64,000 nt of DNA from Siniperca chuatsi (taxonomy: Eukaryota; Chordata; Actinopteri; Centrarchiformes; Sinipercidae). Where the stretch lies: assembly GCF_020085105.1 (NCBI RefSeq), contig NC_058053.1, positions 1,401,388 to 1,465,387 of the forward strand, given 5' to 3'. Below are positions 11,346 through 21,484 of this stretch, piece after piece. Under the pieces are notes generated by a model. It had not been told where the DNA came from and did not search any database. It saw only the letters and a list, made by a program, of their open reading frames with translations. The stretch's first letter is position 1. Every line of letters starts with the position of its first letter. Both the position numbers and the translations under genes were made by a program.

Positions 11346-13059
11346 ATAATAATAATAATCCTAATGTTTGCCTTTGTTTGATATAACTACATATTTGTTT
11401 ACAACCTGTCTGATTGTCTAATCACTTGTGTTTCTTGGCCTGTTTCACACTGTTCTACCAATATTGCCATGTGTTACGATATTGGCAAACAGGGAACAGG
11501 AAAGAACCCAAATGCAGAAAGAGGAGACAGCACGATGATTTAATAGAGCTTACTGGCAGGTAAAGGTAGGCAGTGTTTATATGTATTTATGTAGAAATCA
11601 GGTCCTAAGAGCTTTTGGGAAGTAATGACAGCTTATCACAAGCTGGTCAAAGTTAACTTCTTTCAGCATTAGAAGCAAAAATTCAAGATATATTTGCAGA
11701 TACTCAAATGAAAGCAATTTTTTCATTCATATTTGTCCAGTTTAATGTTTTCAATGTAGAATTTTGTTTGTAAAATCTTCTGGGAAGAAAACACAGCTTA
11801 AAGTAATTTATGTCCGAAATCAGTTAGACAGGCACGTACGTGTTACAGGTAACAGGCAGATATAAGTCCAAGCATCAGAGAAACCGAAACCAACATAGCA
11901 ATTGGGCAGCGGAGAGGCATGATGTCAACAGGAGCCACTCTTCCCTCTGGAGGACTTTCCAGAAGGTGACTCCAGAACAGGAACAGGCTGAGGTGCAGGC
12001 AGGGATGGCAGCTGGTAGCTAGCAAAGCTGACGCCAAGCTGATGGCTATGGGACCTCCAAAAGCTATGCGAGTTCCCTCAAATGGGTTCAGAGGTTGGGC
12101 TGGCAGGTGGCAGGTGAATGTATCCGAGCCTGACTGACTGGAGTGCACGCAAGGGTAAAGGCTGATTAGCAGGCAGAGAACTTGCTTGCTGGTTGCTAGC
12201 AGGCCAGGATTCAGGCTGAGAGCTAGTGAACTTGAGGCTAGCATAGGCTGAGGATCGGGTGTGTTTATTAAGTCCATGGCCCACTCAGGTATTGAATTCC
12301 TCAGCCAAGGATTGGAGGAAACCGCATGGTGTGCGCAATTCACGTCTTTCTGTAATAGTCAATGCTGGCTCCTCCAACATTCAATTCGTACTGTTGTAGT
12401 ATGAGCAGGCAGAAAATCCAAAATTCAACAAGGTCCAAAAAAAACAGAACTAGTCCAAGAAACACAGGAAACAAAAGCCAGGATGCTTGACACAGGGTTC
12501 AATGACGATCTGACAAAGAATACTACTTTTTCTTCTTCTGGTGTTTTATGGCGGTTGGCAAACAACTTTTGGTGTATTACCGCTACCTTCTGAAATGGAG
12601 TGTGGATCCGAATGGTCTTACCTCTACCCTATATTCCTACCCTAAGTCCTGTCTTTTCCAAAAAACAAAATATTGCCCTGTACTCCACATGCCCTGAGTT
12701 CAATTGAAGTAACTCCTTTAATCCAAACTGCGATCTCTTCCCAGTTTGTTTTTTAGCATCTGTCTTTCCTGCTTATACCTAAGACAATTGATAACTACAT
12801 GTTCTACAGTTGCCTGTATGTTACAATACTCACACATACCAGTCCCATGTTTATCAATTATCTTAAGTGTACTATTCAAGACCCGAATGCTCAAACCTCA
12901 TTCTTGAGATAATGTCTTTTTCTCTTTTTGTTCTACTAGTTTCCCTCATTTCTCCTACTATCTTTTGGATACTATAGTAATGTCTACCTTTAGTTTCCCT
13001 GTTCCAAATTTCCTGCCATTTCTTTTTAATTTCTACTTGAATTATGCTTTTAACTTTAG

Positions 13060-13628
13060 CCTTACTAGAAAAGGTTTCAGTCATAGTCATCTGGACACTG
13101 TTTTCAGAATCAAGACGTTTCGGCTCCCATCCGGAAATCATTCTCAATTGTGAAAATGGTCTGATAACTCAGAAATTTAAGCTACTCTGTGTTGTTTAAG
13201 CCCTGCCCTCAAGGAGGAGTCTTCCTGAGTGTCTGCTGTTTACCTTGCCTAGTTTCACCTGAAACTGACCTTTTGTTTCCATGATGGCCCAGTAATCAGG
13301 CCTATTGTTTTCTGGCTCCCTCATCACTGTTAAGCACCTGATTAGCATATGATTGGCTTGACCATGGTGTTAATACACTGTGGTAAACGGTTGGTAAGTT
13401 GAATCTCAGACCACCATTTCTGTTTAAAGAGGGGTTTTCTTTTTTCACAAAAATGGCTTCTTTCACTCCTCTTTCAAACCAACTCTTCTCTCTACTTAGA
13501 ATCTTCACCTCACTGTCTTCAAATGTGTGGTTTAGATGCAAATGCACAGCGCTCTGCAATCCCGAGTTAGCGTGTCGTTTGTGCTGATAAAGTCTTTTGT
13601 GAAGTGGCTTATTGACTCTTGCATTTTC
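13060..13628 (-). mobile_element. Penelope-like element fragment (GIY-YIG endonuclease end)
   Basis: On the minus strand from 13625 the frame reads KPLHKRLYQHKRHANSGLQS, then AVHLHLNHTFEDSEVKIL, then REKSWFERGVKEAIFVKKEN, then PSLNRNGGLRFNLPTVYHSV. The WFERGVKEAIxVK and PSLNRxGGLRxxLxxxYN blocks are the C-terminal part of the GIY-YIG endonuclease of Penelope-like elements. The frame stops at about 13302. A 3' region with GAGCCGAAACGTCTTGATTC follows to about 13060. The piece interrupts the RT of the surrounding LINE between ALFADDG and the RNase-like C-terminal part. Its RT and N terminus are absent, so it is a 5'-truncated insertion. Confidence 0.65.
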
Positions 13629-15354
13629 CTGATTTTCCAAAATCTGTATTCCTTCTCTTTTTCCACATAACTCCGTCATCTGCAAATAATGCAACACCAA
13701 ACGACCTATCTATAATACTAAACACTTCATTTATCATAAATGAGAACAAAACCGGACTGATTATACTCCCTCCCAAAATACTTGGTTCTATATTTCCCTA
13801 CTCTTACTGATATCCTCGCTGTTAAGAATTTTTAACCCATCTACACATTCTCCCTCCTATTCCCATTTGATGTAACCTGATCATTACACTTCCACAACAT
13901 GTCATACACCTTCTCAACATCAAAGAATACAGCTACTAAACTCTCTTTATTAATTTGAGCTTTCCTAATTTCATTTTCTAAACACAGAGCTGGATCGATT
14001 GTAGTTTTTCCTTTTCTAAATCCACTTTGGTAATTCTTTAACAGATGTTTTGTCTCTATATGAAACCTTAACCTTTCGTTTATCATTTTTTCCATAATTT
14101 TCCCTACATGTGACGTCAAAGCATTTGGTCTATAACTTTCCGCTAATCTTGGGTCCTTACCTGTCTTACAAATGGGGACAATAACCGACTCTTTCCATTG
14201 ACTTGGTAAACATCCCTCTTCCGATACTATAATCTTAATAATATTCCTTTACTCCTATTACTTAGGTTTCGTAGCATACAATAACTTATTTAGTCTCTCC
14301 CTAGCATTGTTTTCCCAGACTTTCTTAATGCATTATTTAGCTCTCTTATAGTAAACATCATATTTATTGCACTTCTGTCTTCCTTATCATCCTGCAGTGC
14401 TTCTACATTTTTTCCTATTGTTCTATTTCTCTAATCTGTTTCTTTTCCTCATTACTCAAATTTTCAGTACTATGTACCTTAACAAATGTCCTTGTTAATA
14501 ACTCTGCTTTCTCCTGACCTTCTATTATTACTTTTCCCCCCATATTTCATTATAGGATATCCATATAATTTTCTATTTCCGGACATCCTCTTAATCATCC
14601 CCTATACTCAGTCTAATGGTGTGGTCCTTCCTAGTGAGTCACAATACCTCTTCCAAAAATCCCTTTTAACTCTCTTTACTGTACTCCTAACTGCTGCCTG
14701 CGGTCTTTTAAAGTCAATAAGATTCTGAAAACGATGTGTTTTCTTCAAGACTTTAAAGGCCTTATTTTGATTTTTTATTGCAGAAGTGCATTCTTGTGTA
14801 CACCACGGAACTATCTTTTTCCTACTGTTTCTTGTTGGTATTGACTCTTTTGCTGCTCGCAGTATAATACAGTTTATTTCTGCATTGAGGTCATCAATTG
14901 TCTGGTTCATATTTACCTCCTTTAATTTCCTTTCAGTTATTACTCTATACTTGTTCCACTTTGCTTCTTCAAATTTCCATCTTCCTTCTCTCTCATCCTG
15001 TTCTACTTCCCTTTCTACTCCACTCCTTGTGAATATAGGATAGTGGTCACTCTCTATAGTGCTTCCTTTACTTACTTCCCAACTACTTTACCCGACCAAA
15101 GACTGTGATACCAAAGTAAGATCTATTGCATACTCTGTACCCTTCCTTGTGCCTGATCCATCATTTAAACATACCAGTTCCTTTTCGTCCATTAGCTCCT
15201 CTGCGTTTTTACTTGCTCTGAGCAGTTGATGATGTAGGCTAAAAACAGCACTAACCTGTCCATTGATATTCCCGTGTTGTCCCTATGTATCTGTGCTGTT
15301 CCTGCATTTGTTTCAGGATGACTTAGGTTGACTGCCTCTTCTCTTCTTTCACTG

Positions 15355-15882
15355 TTACACATCCTCACAGCCTCTGCATATGTTACTTTCAGTTCTGATC
15401 TTACTTTTTGAATCTCCACTGCCTTTTTCTCCGATGGGGATTCCTGTTATCACTCCCCTAGCTCCTCTCCTCTCACCAACTATCCTTCTTTCCATTATTT
15501 CTTTTTTACACACTGTTTGCAGTTTTATCACTTTTCTCTGCTCCACATTTTTGCACTTCACCAACAAACTGCCATCACGCAACACCTTTGCCATTTCTAT
15601 ATCCCCAATCGCCTTCCTCAATCCAGTATTCAAAGTTATTGGACTAATCGATGTTATCTCGCTCCCCACCTTAAATTTAAGAATGACCTTAATTTCCTCC
15701 ATCATAATCTTTTTCCTGATATCTCGCACTTCCTCCTCCTCTTCTAATGCCCGTTTTCCCGGAGATATCGACTTGCTATCTCTTTTATCCTTCCTCCCTC
15801 CTCCTCCTTTCCTACCACTCACAATTTGTGTCCATTCAGTCTCCATATCGTCATCCTCCGACAATCCACTGCTATTTGCCAT
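15355..15882 (-). pseudogene. ORF1 (gag-like) of the I/Nimb-like LINE
   Basis: The frame starts with MANSSGLSEDDDMETEWTQI, a serine- and acid-rich N terminus. A basic stretch follows (GRKGGGGRKDKRDSK) and then EEEEEVRDIRKKIMMEEIKV. Further on is a region like KVLRDGSLLVKCKNVEQRKV, which resembles the fold before the CCHC knuckles in I-type ORF1 proteins. The frame ends at 15355 before any CCHC knuckle, and the following sequence jumps to the endonuclease end of ORF2. ORF1 is therefore truncated by the same deletion. I infer an RNA-binding role by position only. The open frame can be extended upstream to 15975, but that crosses into the host LTR, so the ATG at 15880-15882 is preferred. Confidence 0.5.
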
Positions 15883-16146
15883 TATGCCAAAACCCACCAA
15901 TTCACTAGCGTCGTTCCGTTCGGGTTTTCCCACATGTTCAGTCCATCCTGAAAGAACAAAGGAAGAACAGAACACAGACTAAATATGCTCAGGTAGGGGA
16001 GACAACGGGACACAGGTGAAACTAATAAACACTGGTGAAAACAATCAAAGCAATCAACTACAGGAAGCAAAACTACCAGACACATAAGGGAGAGTATTTC
16101 AAAATAAAACAGGAAATCAACTAGACACAAACCCAAAACCATGACA

Positions 16147-16467
16147 CCATGTCCCAAAATCTCATCAATTACCAGGTAAATAAAACATTAGATGACCTCT
16201 TCAACACAGCTGTACACAGGAAAGCCCTTTCAATTCCAAATGCAATTACTGTGGTCAACAAACTACAGCAAACTTAAATATAAGAGCGTAAGCTGTACAC
16301 CATTCGTATGAATGCACTGACTGTTGTACAACTGAGAGATTGTTCTGTTAATGTGATGTTTTTATCTTGTGGACATGTTTGTGTTTATATTTTCCTGGGT
16401 GAGACCAAAGACAATTTTCCTGCCTCTGCTGGACAATAATGTTTATTGTATTCTATTTTATTATTCT
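16147..16467. other. Unassigned sequence
   Basis: It begins with the right-hand CCATG target duplication of the solo LTR. A short stretch reading LDDLFNTAVHRKAL in one frame looks like the extreme end of a LINE, but it is too short to assign. Confidence 0.3.
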
Positions 16468-17044
16468 AACTCTCCAGTTGATCCAGAATGCTGCGGCACG
16501 TATACTGACAAGAACTAGGAATAGTATTCCAGTATTAGCTTCTCCATATTTTAGAGTAGGCTTAAGACTTTCCTCTTTGTTAAAGCTTATAGTTAGGGCT
16601 GGCTCAGGTGAGTCCTGAACCATCTCTTACTTATGCTGCTATAGGCCTAGACTGCCGGGAGAATTCCCATGATGCACTGAGCTCCTCTCTCCTCCTCTCC
16701 CTCTCCATCTGTATGCATTTTTCCCCCATTAATGCATAGTACAAACTTGACATTTCTCCTCTCCCATAGTTTTGTGCTTTCTTGTCTTTCTCCTCTCTCC
16801 TTCTGTCGCTTTCAGCAGGTATTTCTGCCTCCGAAGCTGCAGAGTCTGGATCTGTGGTTGTGGGCCACCTGCTGCCCCTGTGTTCCTGCTTGACAACTGC
16901 TACTATAATTGTTATTATTAGTCTTATTACTATAATTATCATTATTATTCCTATCACTATCATTCCTATTATTATTACTTATTAATATTACCACTGCCAT
17001 CACATTATTACTATTTTAAAATTGGTGGAATTTGCATTTTGTTC
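16468..17044 (+). mobile_element. L2-clade LINE 3' tail, internally deleted
   Basis: Starts in the CTCCAGTTGATCCAGAATGC motif that encodes LQLIQNAAA. Small deletions then bring it to GTAGGCTTAAGACTTTCCTC, which encodes the C terminus of ORF2. The 3' UTR matches the copy at 4690-6316 through the CT-rich, GTCGCTTTCAGCAGG and ATTATTATT tracts. It is cut at 17044, exactly where the long-TIR MITE starts. The conserved terminal block and AATTG tail are not present after the MITE. Confidence 0.75.
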
Positions 17045-17498
17045 TCATTCCCAGGGCATCAAATACCGACGTTTTGTCACACCCCTTGGAGTCATATAAA
17101 CATACACAAGGTACCCTCTAGCATCTGTATTAGACGCACAGGGCTGCCAGAAAGCCTTTATGAGATCAGTTGACGTAATGTAAAGAGTGACAAAGTCTGC
17201 TTGAGGAGGTGGAGTGGTTGGATGGGTCAAACAATTTAATCTAGGAGACAGGGGTTCGTGTCCCGTGTTAAACCAAAAGTTTAAAGTTTTATGTTGCGTT
17301 ACATGTCACGTAACTTACATGTCATGTGACTTCCTACTGCCTAACCAAGTGTTTTTTCCCCTAAACCTAACCACACTTTTAAGTGACGTTACATCATTTC
17401 TGAAGGCATTTCCTACTAACGCCAAACGGTACCTTGTGTGTGTTTATACGACACAGAGGGGCGTGACAAAACGTTGGTATTTGATGCCCTGGGAATGA
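17045..17498. mobile_element. Long-TIR MITE, about 454 bp
   Basis: The left end TCATTCCCAGGGCATCAAAT and right end (reverse complement identical over these bases) are inverted repeats. The match continues with few mismatches for about 70 bp, to GGTACC at 17111 and 17431. Both arms carry the element ACGTTTTGTCAC or its complement. Between the arms is a spacer with a tRNA-like B box, GGTTCGTGTCC, near 17251. There is no coding capacity, and the open frames on both strands reflect the inverted arms. Target duplications are not obvious. It sits immediately against the truncated L2 tail. Confidence 0.75.
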
Positions 17499-17509
17499 AA
17501 ACGCGTTGG

Positions 17510-18380
17510 TTCTGATGTTATGGCAAAGACGTCAACGTATTGTGTTGCAGAGATATCTACTGAAATTAGCATGCTAACTGCTAGCCCTGGGCTATCCTGT
17601 GTTGTACTTCCACTTGTGCCTCGAGAGCTGATAACTAGTCCAATAGTATAGCTCTGGCCTCCCCCCTGTAGTTTCAGTTAGGAGATACTGTATGTGTGAG
17701 TGGCGAGTTCCCTTACATTACACAAACTCTCTTTGCTTTCTTAGTCTAATAAATAAACAAAATAAACTCAGAAAATGTCAAGAAAAGAAATATTCTTGCA
17801 CTTATTTTCCTTCTCAAACAGAAAAATACAACTGTACACCTTCTGAATTCAAGTTTCTCTCTTTCACCGAACTATTAGGAGCTTAATTGCCTTGTTAACT
17901 CATTGTAAAACACAATCCATTCAAACTCAACAGAAACAAACTCACTAAAACCGTCTTGGTTAGTCTTTTCACTAATCCAACAATCACCAACTCTGGTTTG
18001 GTCAAAATAAATCCTTAATTCACAGAATTAGATGAAAAATATTCTGGCTCTACACGCTGTTGCTGCCTCTCTGCCCGACCTCCCTCTCACTCCTCGCCTC
18101 CTCAGAGTCCTGGTCAGAGCTGCTGTAAATCACCTCTGTACTGTATTCAATGTCTTCGTTGGTCTCGGAGGCTGTGTTTTGTCCCTGTCTGGCCAAGTTC
18201 ACTGGAAAGCTGCTGATACCGGTTCAGTTGCCAGTTCTGGTGTCCATTCTGGCCTCAGTCAGTAATAGGCGCGCTAAGTTAACAGCAGTTATGACCTGAT
18301 ATGAGATATCCTTTGGAGTATGAATTATACAGGTAGAGAGTAGTCTCAATTCTTACACATTGCTCTTTTAAGTAACGAGG
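17510..18380. other. Unassigned sequence with one gene-like minus-strand stretch
   Basis: On the minus strand, 18215-18050 contains an open stretch with SETNEDIEYSTEVIYSSSDQ followed by DSEEARSEREVGQRG and then a stop. It is acidic and low in complexity, like a linker of a transposon or host protein, but I recognise no family. The rest shows nothing. Confidence 0.3.
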
Positions 18381-18386
18381 TTCAGT

Positions 18387-18408
18387 ATAGATAGAGAGAT
18401 AGATAGAG

Positions 18409-18464
<56 letters not shown>
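18387..18464. repeat. (GATA)n microsatellite
   Basis: Tandem GATA with a few GAGA interruptions in the first 25 bases, then an uninterrupted run. The minus-strand open frame rich in S-I-Y-L is only this repeat translated. Confidence 0.95.
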
Positions 18465-18837
18465 TAAATTTAAATAATCCAAAAACACCCAAAACATACA
18501 AATATACATAGAAAATAGGGACACAGCACCTAGAATTGACAGTAAGGCTGAAACTGTTATATGTACATCCTAATGTGCATTTATACAGAATTTACACTGG
18601 TCTGTATGCTGGCTGACACAGTTTACTCTAAATCCTGGGTTTAATTATTTTGTTGAAACAGTATATCGGTGTCCTCATGTGAGCACAGAGCAGCAACTAC
18701 CCCACTATTTACATGTGCAAGGAGATAGCTCTGCACAGAAAAAGCACTGATGGGTGCTGATTCTGAGTATCTCTCAGTATCAGAAAGATTACACATCAAT
18801 AATAAGAAGACTAAGAATCTACAGCTACACTAGCAGC

Positions 18838-19015
18838 TCTGTGAGGCTGAATGCTAACGTCAGCAAGCTAACATGCTCACAGTGACAATGCTAACATGCT
18901 GATGCTAAGCAGGTATAATGTTTACCATGTTCATCTTCTTAGTTTAGCGTAAACCAAAGCTTTAGACAAATTGAAATGTTGACCTGATGATGCCACAAGA
19001 GAAAAAGTCAGGGGA
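18838..19015. repeat. Dispersed GCTAACATGCT repeat fragment
   Basis: The block holds AACATGCTCACAGTGACAAT, then GCTAACATGCTGATGCTAAG, then GTATAATGTTTACCATG. A similar block recurs at 56480-56565. The downstream AAAAGTCAGGGGA also occurs in the related fragment at 49735. These look like pieces of one common fish repeat whose class I cannot name. Confidence 0.6.
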
Positions 19016-19717
19016 GCACCAAATGAATGAAAACACCAATCTAGCCTATCAGAGATCAACATAAAATTCAACGTACCTCTGTGCCAATGGTTTGTTTCTG
19101 TTTGTACCCTCTCCTTCTTTTTTCCTCCTGCTTTCTCTTTCACTGTATAAGTTCATGCTCTTTAAAATTGATCCAGAGGTCTTCATCTACCTTCATCTTT
19201 GCTTGTGAGGAGCTTCCAAATCTCTGAGGAGCTGAGCTAAAATTCCACAGGGTCAGTTAATCAGTCAAGTTGGCCATTGAAAACCCTCCAGTTAACCCCT
19301 CTCTATTCTTCTCTAGCCTGCTCTCCCACTCTCTCTCTCTCTTTCCTTTTTACCCTCTGTTTTCTCTCCCCCTCTCTGTAACCATAGCAACTTCGCCAAC
19401 TTGTTTCATTATTAAGCCAACATGAAAAGCATTGCATTCTCTCATAGTTTGCTGTATGGGTGGGTGTACCCTGTGTGTGTGGCACTGCTTAAACAACAAA
19501 CATAAGAAAAAAAACAGCCCAGTGTTTCTTCCAGACAAAGAGTATTTGTGGATTTGTGGGCCACTGCTGGACACCTCTACTGGGTGAAAGACCTTCAGAA
19601 AGCACAAAAACTTTCTTTTCTTTCCCAGACAAGAAATAGTCCGGCACATAACCCCAACACAAAGCTGTGATTTTACTTTTCTTTTCCTTTCCTTCCTGTA
19701 CCTTTGGACAGAGCCAG
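19016..19717. other. Unassigned sequence
   Basis: Contains a CT-rich tract at 19320-19375. The minus-strand frames of 60-100 codons show no known domain. Confidence 0.4.
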
Positions 19718-19765
19718 GCTGTTTCCCCCTGTTTCCAGTCTTTATGCTAATCTAAGCTAACTTCA
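19718..19765. repeat. Fragment of the GGTTAGCTTAGC MITE
   Basis: Reads CTGTTTCCAGTCTTTATGC then AAGCTAAC, the complement of the arm seen at 44033-44535. It abuts the next L2 tail. Confidence 0.5.
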
Positions 19766-20333
19766 CATGATGCGCCTCTTTCCTCTCTCCTTCTGTCGCT
19801 TTCAGCAGGTATTTCTGCCTCCAGAGCTGCAGGGTCTTGGTCTGTGGTTGTGGGCCGCCTGCTGCCCCGTGTTCCTGCTTGACAACTACTACTACAGTTG
19901 TTGTTATTGGCTCTGTTACTGATGCTGACATTATTCTTCCTATAGCTGTCATTCCTATTATTACTAATTTATTAATATTAACACTATAATTACTATTCTA
20001 CTAAATAAATAATAATAAATAATAAAATAATTCTACATGGTCTTTGCATTGTGCCTCCCTAACCCTATCCCCTTCCCCCAAACCCCTCCCCTCTCTCTCT
20101 CTTCCTCTCTCTCAAAATCTAACATGGCAGCGGCGGATGGCCGCCCACCATTGAGTCAAGTTTTTTCTTGCCATTGTCGCCAAATGCTTGCTCATGGTGG
20201 GATTTGTTGGGTCTCTGTAATTGATATTATAAAGAGTACGTTCTAGACCTGCTCTATAGGAAAAGCACAATGAGATAACTTCTGTTATGAATTGGCACTA
20301 TATAAACAAAAATTGAATTAAATTGAATTGAAT
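19766..20333 (+). mobile_element. L2-clade LINE 3' tail
   Basis: Matches the 3' UTR of the 4690-6316 copy from the GATGCGCCTCTTTCC block to the end. It includes GGATGGCCGCCCACC, the TCATGGTGGGATTTGTTGGG block and the GAATTGAATTGAAT tail. About 20 bases are missing between TTGAGTC and AAGTTTTTTC. Non-coding. Confidence 0.8.
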
Positions 20334-20414
20334 CCTGGACTCAGGAACAGACAGGAGACCCCTGCCTAAAGATCTCTATAAGGGATTAAAAGGTCTAAAA
20401 CATATTCTGTAATT

Positions 20415-20762
20415 TTGTAAGAAATCAGAATCAGAATCAGAAATACTTTATTGATCCCCGTAGGGAAACTCTTTGTTACAGTAGCTTGCCTTTTTGTCAG
20501 TGCACACAGGAGAAGTACTAGAAAACGATATGATACACTATAAACACTATAAAACAGGTCAGAAAATAAATTAAGTATCAGGTCGGTATAAGTATAAGAT
20601 AAACTAAGTGTCGAGTACCAAGTGGGTTTACTGGTTGATGATGAAAGTACAGTATAAAATACAGTGTCACCAAATATGTAATAAGTAATAGTAATAAGCG
20701 GAGGTGCATGTACTGTCAAGAGTAATAGAGGTATATAATATCAATACAATAAATAAGAAAAA
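20415..20762 (-). mobile_element. Rex1-like LINE 3' UTR, minus strand
   Basis: Read on the minus strand the sequence ends CGGGGATCAATAAAGTATTT followed by (CTGATT)n, the Rex1-like 3' end. The remainder matches, in inverse orientation, the 3' UTR of the plus-strand copy ending at 22866, for example the CAACCAGTAA-CCACTTGGTAC block. The coding part is not present; sequence up to about 20980 is uncertain. Confidence 0.7.
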
Positions 20763-20989
20763 CTAACATGGGAAAACTAATATTCCACGGGAGTAGTAAA
20801 CAGAATATTGCACAAAATGTGCTCCATGGTAGATTGTATCCAGCATGTGTAGGCATTGTGAAGATGCATGCATGTATAACACATTACACACACAAAGGTG
20901 TTTCCTTTTGACTTCAAAAGAAAAGCAAGACAAAAATAAAAACCCAGTTTCAACTTCACTTTTTTTTTTGCAATTGCTGAGCAAATGTG

Positions 20990-21480
20990 AGGTTTAAAAG
21001 AGAGAATTACCGATTATAATTCCAAGATACTTGTACTGAGATACAGACTCAATGTCAGAGCCATGGACAGTGGTGATAGATGAGAGGTTTGGTGGATTTG
21101 ATTTTGCATTAGAAAACATCATGAGTTTGGTTTTGTCAGCATTCAAAGCAAGTTTAAAATCACACAGGGTAGATTGTACAGTATTAAAACCAAGCTTTGT
21201 AGCTGACAAAGGGCCTTGTTTGGTGTAGACGCAGAGCAGTATAGCACAGTATCATCAGCATAAAAGTAGAAATTTTTATTTGAAATATTTTGAGCGAGAC
21301 TGTTGATATACAGAATATACTGAATGGTAGTGGTCCCAGGACTGATCCCTGGGGCACGCCCTTGGAAACACCAAGGGAGCTAGAAATGATACCTTCTGCC
21401 TGCACACACTGAGATCTGCCTAATAGCTAATTTTCAAACCAACAGACAGTTTGTTCTGACACATGTTTTTTAACTTCTCC
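20990..21480 (-). mobile_element. LINE reverse-transcriptase fragment
   Basis: On the minus strand, 21405-21330 encodes MQAEGIISSSLGVSKGVPQG then SVLGPL, the palm motif before the YADD box (K-G-V-P-Q-G-S-V-L-G-P). The YADD region follows in a shifted frame: bases near 21270 encode an A-D-D-T-V-L-Y-C-like stretch. From 21190 the frame reads LALNADKTKLMMFSNAKS and then VSQYKYLGIIIG. Frame changes make it inactive. The motif order is that of jockey/L2-type reverse transcriptases. It is a different family from the Rex1-like copies on either side. Its left end is near 20990. Confidence 0.65.
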
Positions 21481-21484
21481 AGTG

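Larger units (their letters stand above)
12521..15950 (-). mobile_element. I/Nimb-like LINE inserted in the solo LTR
   Basis: The element is bounded by a six-base duplication, AAAGAA at 12515-12520 and 15951-15956. Removing it joins the two halves of the host LTR. Reading on the minus strand, ORF1 comes first (15882-15355). Then follows a fragment of the apurinic endonuclease C terminus with STIESDHYPIF near 15050. A linker reads PWCTQECTSAIKNQNKAFKV at about 14800, and RT blocks include YQSGFRKGKTT near 14030, then SIISPVLFSFMINEVF and ALFADDGVMW near 13700. The C-terminal part holds WQEIWNRETKGRHYYSIQKI and CEYCNIQATVEHV near 12830. A GAAGAAGAAAAAGTAGTA tail ends at 12521. The endonuclease N terminus is deleted near 15200 and there are several stops. 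The RT is split by the Penelope-like fragment. Confidence 0.7.
11472..16146 (-). mobile_element. Solo LTR split by a LINE insertion
   Basis: The outer ends are TGTTACGATATTGG at 11472 and CCAAAACCATGACA ending at 16146, giving TG...CA termini. The flanking pentamers are identical: CCATG at 11467-11471 and at 16147-16151. Five-base duplications with TG...CA ends fit an LTR retrotransposon. With no gag or pol adjoining, it is read as a solo LTR of about 1.24 kb once the inserted LINE (12521-15950) is taken out. On the minus strand, TATTTAG near 15982-15990 could be a TATA-like box and ATTAAA near 11538-11543 a polyadenylation signal, which sets the orientation. A 166-codon open frame at 11843-12343 on the minus strand has no family I recognise. 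The exact superfamily is unproven. Confidence 0.55.

Noticed and set aside
17045..17498. Two short frames with near-identical C termini at the two ends of the MITE
   Set aside because: They arise from the inverted arms and are not genes.
18279..18524. Minus-strand frame rich in S-I-Y-L repeats
   Set aside because: It is only the (GATA)n microsatellite translated.
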